From Brevibacillus brevis (GTDB lineage Bacteria; Bacillota; Bacilli; Brevibacillales; Brevibacillaceae): 64,000 bases of DNA. The stretch lies in NCBI RefSeq assembly GCF_001039275.2, contig NZ_CP030117.1:800001-864000 (forward strand), in the 5' to 3' direction. Numbering within the stretch: the stretch's first letter is position 1; each line of letters begins with the position of its first letter. Below, one piece after another: positions 60,060 through 64,000 of this stretch. A program made the position numbers and the translations under genes. The notes under the pieces were generated by a model. The model was given only the letters and a program-made list of their open reading frames with translations, had not been told where the DNA came from and did no database searches.

Positions 60060-61265
60060 ATGCGTAGGACGGGTGATTTAAAGCTGATCCAGGAACTGAA
60101 TCGCTCCATCATATTCGATACGATCCGTCATTACGGGCCCATTTCCCGGAGTGAAATAGCGAAGCGGAACAAACTGAGTCCTACTACTGTGACCTCGGCT
60201 GTCAGTGAGCTGATTCGTGACTCGTTCGTATGCGAGGTGGGAACAGGGGAGTCAAATGGCGGACGAAAACCGATATTGGTCCAGTTCTCTCCAGACAGTC
60301 GCTTTCTGATCGGCATTTCGATCTCTGGCTCGAAGATTACGATTGCCGAGATGAATTTGGAAGCCGCAGTCAAACGAAAGGAAGTCCACTCGATCAAGCC
60401 GTACCAAGGGGAGAGCATACTCGCTTATTTGCTGGAGGTGATTGAGCAATTTTTGGGTGGAGCCGCGGCGAGTCTGGAGACATGCATGGGAATCTCGATT
60501 GTCACTCAAGGCATCGTGGACTCGGTCCATGGGGTGATTCGCTACAATCCAAAGCTCCGCTTGCAGAACGCCCCTGTTAAAGAATTGATCGAGCAACGTT
60601 TCCAGTTGAAAACATGGTTGGATAACGACACGAACGCGTACTTGCTCGCCGAGAAGACCATCGGGGATTTCAGTCATTATCAAAACATGCTGTACGTCAC
60701 GATTGGGGATGGATTGGGAGCCAGTATTTTGATGAACGGTTCCATCTACAGGGGCTTTAAAGGCGGGGCCGGTGAGTTCGGTCATACCACGATTGATCGG
60801 GCAGGTGTGCGGTGCGACTGCGGAAATGTTGGTTGTCTGGAAAATTACGTGAGCTGGCCAACGATTTACTCCAAGCTGGTCTCCTCGCTTGCGAAAGGAA
60901 AGACGAGCCGCATTTCGGATTTGGTGGAGCAGGATGTTGGCCGAATTACTCCTGCGGTGTTTCGTCAGGCTTTGGCAGAGCAGGACCCGCTTGCGGTCAG
61001 TATTTTGGAGGAAACCGCTTCTTATTTGGCTTCGGGGTTGGTCAATCTGATTCATTTGTTCAATCCGGAGGTCATTATTCTGGGCGGTGAGATTGCCTTC
61101 GAAAATGAGCTGTTGATCGCCAAAGTAAAAGACTACGTGCGGGAATACGCGCATGGAATCCTGACGGAGGAACTCGAGATTCGGCCGAATTCGTTGGGTG
61201 AAAATGTAGAGGTAGCAGGAGCTGCTGCTGTTTTATTGCAGGATATGTTTCAGTTTTCGCTATAA
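60060..61265 (+). CDS. ROK family transcriptional repressor (NagC/XylR-like)
   Basis: 401 residues. N-terminal winged HTH (LNRSIIFDTIRHYGPISRSEIAKRNKLSPTTVTSAVSELI), then a ROK sugar-binding domain with LDNDTNAYLLAE, GDGLGASILMNG and the zinc site GHTTIDR.. CDCGNVGCLENY. The ATG at 60060 follows AAAAAGGGATGG. It lies 22 bases after the importer genes and before three more catabolic genes, so it is the likely local repressor, relieved by the imported sugar. No operator palindrome was recognised with confidence. Confidence 0.92.
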   Translation: MRRTGDLKLIQELNRSIIFDTIRHYGPISRSEIAKRNKLSPTTVTSAVSELIRDSFVCEVGTGESNGGRKPILVQFSPDSRFLIGISISGSKITIAEMNLEAAVKRKEVHSIKPYQGESILAYLLEVIEQFLGGAAASLETCMGISIVTQGIVDSVHGVIRYNPKLRLQNAPVKELIEQRFQLKTWLDNDTNAYLLAEKTIGDFSHYQNMLYVTIGDGLGASILMNGSIYRGFKGGAGEFGHTTIDRAGVRCDCGNVGCLENYVSWPTIYSKLVSSLAKGKTSRISDLVEQDVGRITPAVFRQALAEQDPLAVSILEETASYLASGLVNLIHLFNPEVIILGGEIAFENELLIAKVKDYVREYAHGILTEELEIRPNSLGENVEVAGAAAVLLQDMFQFSL

Positions 61266-61316
61266 GAGAGTTGTGTCTAGCAGTCCAGAAAGCTCGAGGA
61301 GAGGGGGAGCGGGATC

Positions 61317-62222
61317 ATGGTAAAAGTTGTAGTCGCAGGGGAAGCGGGAACAAGCGTCAAAGAGTCGCAGGCTTGGCTTCGGATCAAAGAGGCAGAGATT
61401 GTAGGTGTGGCGGACAGCTTGTCTTCTTTACGTGAAATCTTGCAGGGAACAGAAGTGGATATCGTGGATATTGGCTCGATTACGGACAGCGCTGACCCAT
61501 GGGTGACGCTTGCGGCTCAGGCGGGAAAGCATATTTTATGCGCAGAAGGTTCCGCTCTAAGCCGTGAAGGAATCGGTTTATGCGATCAGCATAATAGCGT
61601 GCTGCAATTCGCAAATACGCTGCGTTTTGCTCCAGAATACGAGCAGGCGCACGAGCAAATAAAGAATGGGGCCATAGGTAAAGCAGGCGTCATTCGCTTG
61701 CGAAGAGGTGCTCCTGCATCGGCTAAAAATGTAGGAAAATGCATTTTTCATTCGCATGGAATACGTGAATTCGATTGGCTGCACTGGACGTTCGGAGAGG
61801 TTGAGCGAGTGATGGCGCGCGAGGTCAAGCGCACGAATGAGTCAGGACAGATCGTCCATTATGCGCTGGTCATGCTCCGAATGGCAGGTGGGGCAATTGC
61901 TCATGTGGAGCTATCAGGAGCGGAGGCGACGGAGCATGCTTCCTTTGAGCTTACAGGTGACAAAGGCATGATTACACATGATAGCCGGGAAAGCATCCCC
62001 GTTCGCTGGAGCCGAGGAGAGCAATTTCTTCCGACAACATTCCAAGGGATGGACCTGATGCAGCGACAGCGGGAGCATTTCATTCGCTGTGTACAGAAAC
62101 AGGAAGTGCCACGTCTGATTTCTCGTGATCTGCTCGCTGCTCTCGATATTACTCTAGCGGCGAGAGAATCGGTCAAGACGGGACAACCTGTGAAGCTCAT
62201 GCACGGAGGTGATGAGGAATGA
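61317..62222 (+). CDS. Divergent Gfo/Idh-type protein without the EKP motif
   Basis: 301 residues. The fold order of Gfo/Idh proteins is recognisable: HSHGIREFDWLHWTFGEVERVMA and the C-terminal sheet HYALVMLRMAGGAIAHVELSG. The N-terminal nucleotide loop is VVAGEAGTS instead of GxGxxG, and the catalytic EKP is replaced by CAEGSAL (75-81), so no Lys is available at that place. It overlaps the next, canonical paralogue by ATGA. It may be a non-catalytic partner subunit or an enzyme with altered chemistry. Confidence 0.8.
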   Translation: MVKVVVAGEAGTSVKESQAWLRIKEAEIVGVADSLSSLREILQGTEVDIVDIGSITDSADPWVTLAAQAGKHILCAEGSALSREGIGLCDQHNSVLQFANTLRFAPEYEQAHEQIKNGAIGKAGVIRLRRGAPASAKNVGKCIFHSHGIREFDWLHWTFGEVERVMAREVKRTNESGQIVHYALVMLRMAGGAIAHVELSGAEATEHASFELTGDKGMITHDSRESIPVRWSRGEQFLPTTFQGMDLMQRQREHFIRCVQKQEVPRLISRDLLAALDITLAARESVKTGQPVKLMHGGDEE

Positions 62223-63214
62223 AGGTAGGAATCATCAGCTTCGCCCATATGCATGCGCATAGCTACGCTACTTATTTGCAAAAGCACCCGGATGCGCAGT
62301 TGATAGCAGTCTGGGATGATAACTCCCGCCGTGGAGAGGAAGCAGCGACTACCTACCAGCTCGATTTTTACGAAGATCTGCAAGCCTTTTTACAATCCGG
62401 TATCGACGCCGTCATTGTTTGCTCGGAAAATGCCAAGCACAAGGAGCACGTGATTGCCGCAGCCCGAGCGAAAAAGCACATTCTGTGCGAGAAACCAATT
62501 GCCACCGAGATTGCGGATGCACGCGAAATGATTCAGGTCTGCAAAGAGGAAGGTGTCTTGCTCCAGATTGCCTACCCTGTACGATTTGCACCCGTGATGG
62601 AAAGTGTCAAACAAATCGTTCAATCAGGTGCTCTCGGAGACATCCTCGCCATCGATGGCACGAACCACGGACAAATGCCAGGTGGCTGGTTCATTGAAAA
62701 AGAGCTGTCTGGCGGTGGGGCAGCAACGGATCACATCGTCCATCTGATGGACCTCGTACGCTGGATACTCCAAGACGAAGCAAAAAGCGTCTACGCTGAG
62801 CTGGACACACGTTTTTACGAGATTGAGGTAGAGGATTGTGGCCTGGTTTCCGTGGAAATGGAGTCTGGCGTGATCGTCGGAATCGATCCGAGCTGGTCGC
62901 GGCCGAAGACGTTCCCGACATGGGGAGATGTGACGATGCGAATTGTCGGCACCAAGGGCACGTTGGACGTCGATGTATTCAAGCAACACGCGTTCTATTA
63001 CAATGACCGCGATTCGAAGCTGCAACATTTACCTTGGGCTGTGGATATGGATGAGCGGCTTATCGCCGATTTTGTGCAAAATGTCATGGAAGGTCGACCT
63101 CCGTCTATTACTGGAGAGGATGGATTGCGGACACTCGAAGTGGTGAAGGCAGCCTATGAATCCCATCGACTCAAGCAAGTCGTGACTATCAACAAGGTGC
63201 ATCTCTCATCATGA
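62219..63214 (+). CDS. Gfo/Idh/MocA family oxidoreductase
   Basis: 331 residues. The start GIISFAHMHAHSYATYL replaces the classical GxGxxG, as in a His-rich subgroup of the family. EKP is present (91-93, ILCEKPIATE), followed by YPVRFAPVMESVKQIVQSGALGDI and the GGWFIEKELSGGGAATDHIVHLMDLVRWIL block with catalytic Asp/His. The ATG at 62219 overlaps the upstream stop; GGAGG lies 8 bases before it. It probably oxidises a sugar or sugar-acid hydroxyl as partner of the preceding protein. Confidence 0.9.
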   Translation: MKVGIISFAHMHAHSYATYLQKHPDAQLIAVWDDNSRRGEEAATTYQLDFYEDLQAFLQSGIDAVIVCSENAKHKEHVIAAARAKKHILCEKPIATEIADAREMIQVCKEEGVLLQIAYPVRFAPVMESVKQIVQSGALGDILAIDGTNHGQMPGGWFIEKELSGGGAATDHIVHLMDLVRWILQDEAKSVYAELDTRFYEIEVEDCGLVSVEMESGVIVGIDPSWSRPKTFPTWGDVTMRIVGTKGTLDVDVFKQHAFYYNDRDSKLQHLPWAVDMDERLIADFVQNVMEGRPPSITGEDGLRTLEVVKAAYESHRLKQVVTINKVHLSS

Positions 63215-63259
63215 TGAGCAGTAGCCTTTCTATACAATAAATCAAATGAGGTGGAACTG

Positions 63260-64000
63260 ATGAAAATTGGATTGAGCACTTACAGTCTGCTAACAGCAAT
63301 CCGAGCTGGGGAAATGGATGTTCTGGATGTCGTGCAATGGATCGCGGATAATGGCGGCGAGCACATGGAAATCGTCCCGTACGGTTTTACACTGGTCGAT
63401 AACTACGAATTGGCAGACGCTGTTCGGGATAAGGCAAAAGCGGTAGGGATTGAGCTGTCCAACTACTCGATGCCGACGAACTTTATTCAACCAGACGAAG
63501 AAGCCTTCGAAGCAGAAGTCGCACGTGTAAAAACACATGTTGATCTGCTGCACCGCATGGGCATCAAGCATATGCGCCACGATGTGTCCGCCTTTACTGT
63601 TCCCGTAGAGGAGACGACGATCGAGTACTTTGAAAAGCATTTGGCTGAGATGGTCGAGGGAAGCCGCAGAATCGCTGATTATGCTGCTCAATTCGGAATA
63701 ACGACGACAATCGAGAATCACGGCTGGCTGGTGCAGGCAAGTGATCGCGTGCAGCGTGTCTTGCATGAGGTCAACCGCCCGAATTTCAAAACGACGTTGG
63801 ATATAGGAAACTTCATGTGTGTAGACGAGGCTTCGCTGGTCGGTGTGCAAAAAAATCTGCCTTACGCTTCGCTCGTGCATTTCAAAGATTTCTACTTCCG
63901 CCCGTCCTACCATGATCCAGGCGCAGGCAAATGGTTCAAGACCGTCAATGGCAACTTCCTGCGTGGAGCAATAGTCGGCCAAGGTGACATCAATATCCGC
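63260..64000 (+). CDS. TIM-barrel sugar isomerase/epimerase (3' end outside window)
   Basis: 247 codons are visible and the frame is open at the window edge. AP_endonuc_2/xylose-isomerase-like barrel: IGLSTYSLLTAI at strand 1, GGEHMEIVPYGF at strand 2, IKHMRHDVSA at strand 3, GITTTIENHG with the metal-ligand Glu, TTLDIGNF with the ligand Asp, and SLVHFKDFYFRP with the ligand His. GAGGTGG precedes the ATG. Proteins of this type next to Gfo/Idh enzymes often handle keto-sugars made by them. Confidence 0.9.
   Translation, partial: MKIGLSTYSLLTAIRAGEMDVLDVVQWIADNGGEHMEIVPYGFTLVDNYELADAVRDKAKAVGIELSNYSMPTNFIQPDEEAFEAEVARVKTHVDLLHRMGIKHMRHDVSAFTVPVEETTIEYFEKHLAEMVEGSRRIADYAAQFGITTTIENHGWLVQASDRVQRVLHEVNRPNFKTTLDIGNFMCVDEASLVGVQKNLPYASLVHFKDFYFRPSYHDPGAGKWFKTVNGNFLRGAIVGQGDINIR

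Overview
The window looks like chromosomal DNA of an endospore-forming Gram-positive bacterium of the Paenibacillaceae, most likely Brevibacillus. The grounds are strong AGGAGG-type ribosome binding sites, frequent TTG and GTG starts, NarL- and DesK-type two-component systems, CotF-type spore coat genes around an adhB dehydrogenase, Fur boxes of Bacillus type and many lipoproteins. The genus is an inference; no rRNA or other marker gene is present. No tRNA, rRNA, CRISPR array, prophage or intact insertion sequence was seen.

Layout. 0-9.5 kb: end of a methyltransferase, a NarL-type regulator and kinase followed by an ABC-2 exporter (ATPase and two permeases), then an orphan 1058-residue hybrid kinase carrying two complete kinase modules. 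9.5-15.3 kb: a small Cys-rich protein, an autoregulated TetR gene with an acetyltransferase, an ECF sigma factor with its DUF4179 anti-sigma, a phosphoesterase and a pentapeptide-repeat protein. 15.3-22.6 kb: a MarR/MFS efflux operon, an exported YtcJ-type amidohydrolase, a metallo-beta-lactamase-fold protein, an acetyltransferase and a second NarL-type two-component system. 22.8-27.7 kb: MarR, RND pump and membrane fusion lipoprotein. 28.3-41.7 kb: an iron-uptake region with three Fur-box-controlled siderophore-binding lipoproteins, one fused FecCD permease and an AraC regulator fused to a binding-protein domain. It is interrupted by a BceAB-type transporter and by an AT-richer accessory segment (32.4-35.6 kb).

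That accessory segment carries secreted proteins of unknown role (PepSY-like, DUF3888, DUF4097-like). It is peppered with copies of a short repeat whose core reads CTAACGGG..GATAG, together with hairpins and a decayed ORF. It is the least conventional part of the window.

41.7-47.2 kb: a complete des-desK-desR membrane-fluidity operon, then an arsenic operon (arsR-arsI-acr3-arsC) controlled by three identical 16-bp sites. 47.2-52.2 kb: an acetyltransferase, a secreted SH3b/matrixin-type metalloprotease, an exported protein made almost only of four 36-residue repeats, and a spore coat operon matching B. subtilis yraG-yraF-adhB-yraE-yraD.

52.4-64.0 kb: one long co-directional locus with a ROK sugar kinase, a Gfo/Idh oxidoreductase, a five-gene Dpp/Opp-type importer, a ROK repressor, two more Gfo/Idh proteins (one without the usual catalytic motif) and a TIM-barrel isomerase that runs off the end. 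It reads as an uptake and oxidation pathway for an unidentified sugar or glycoside.
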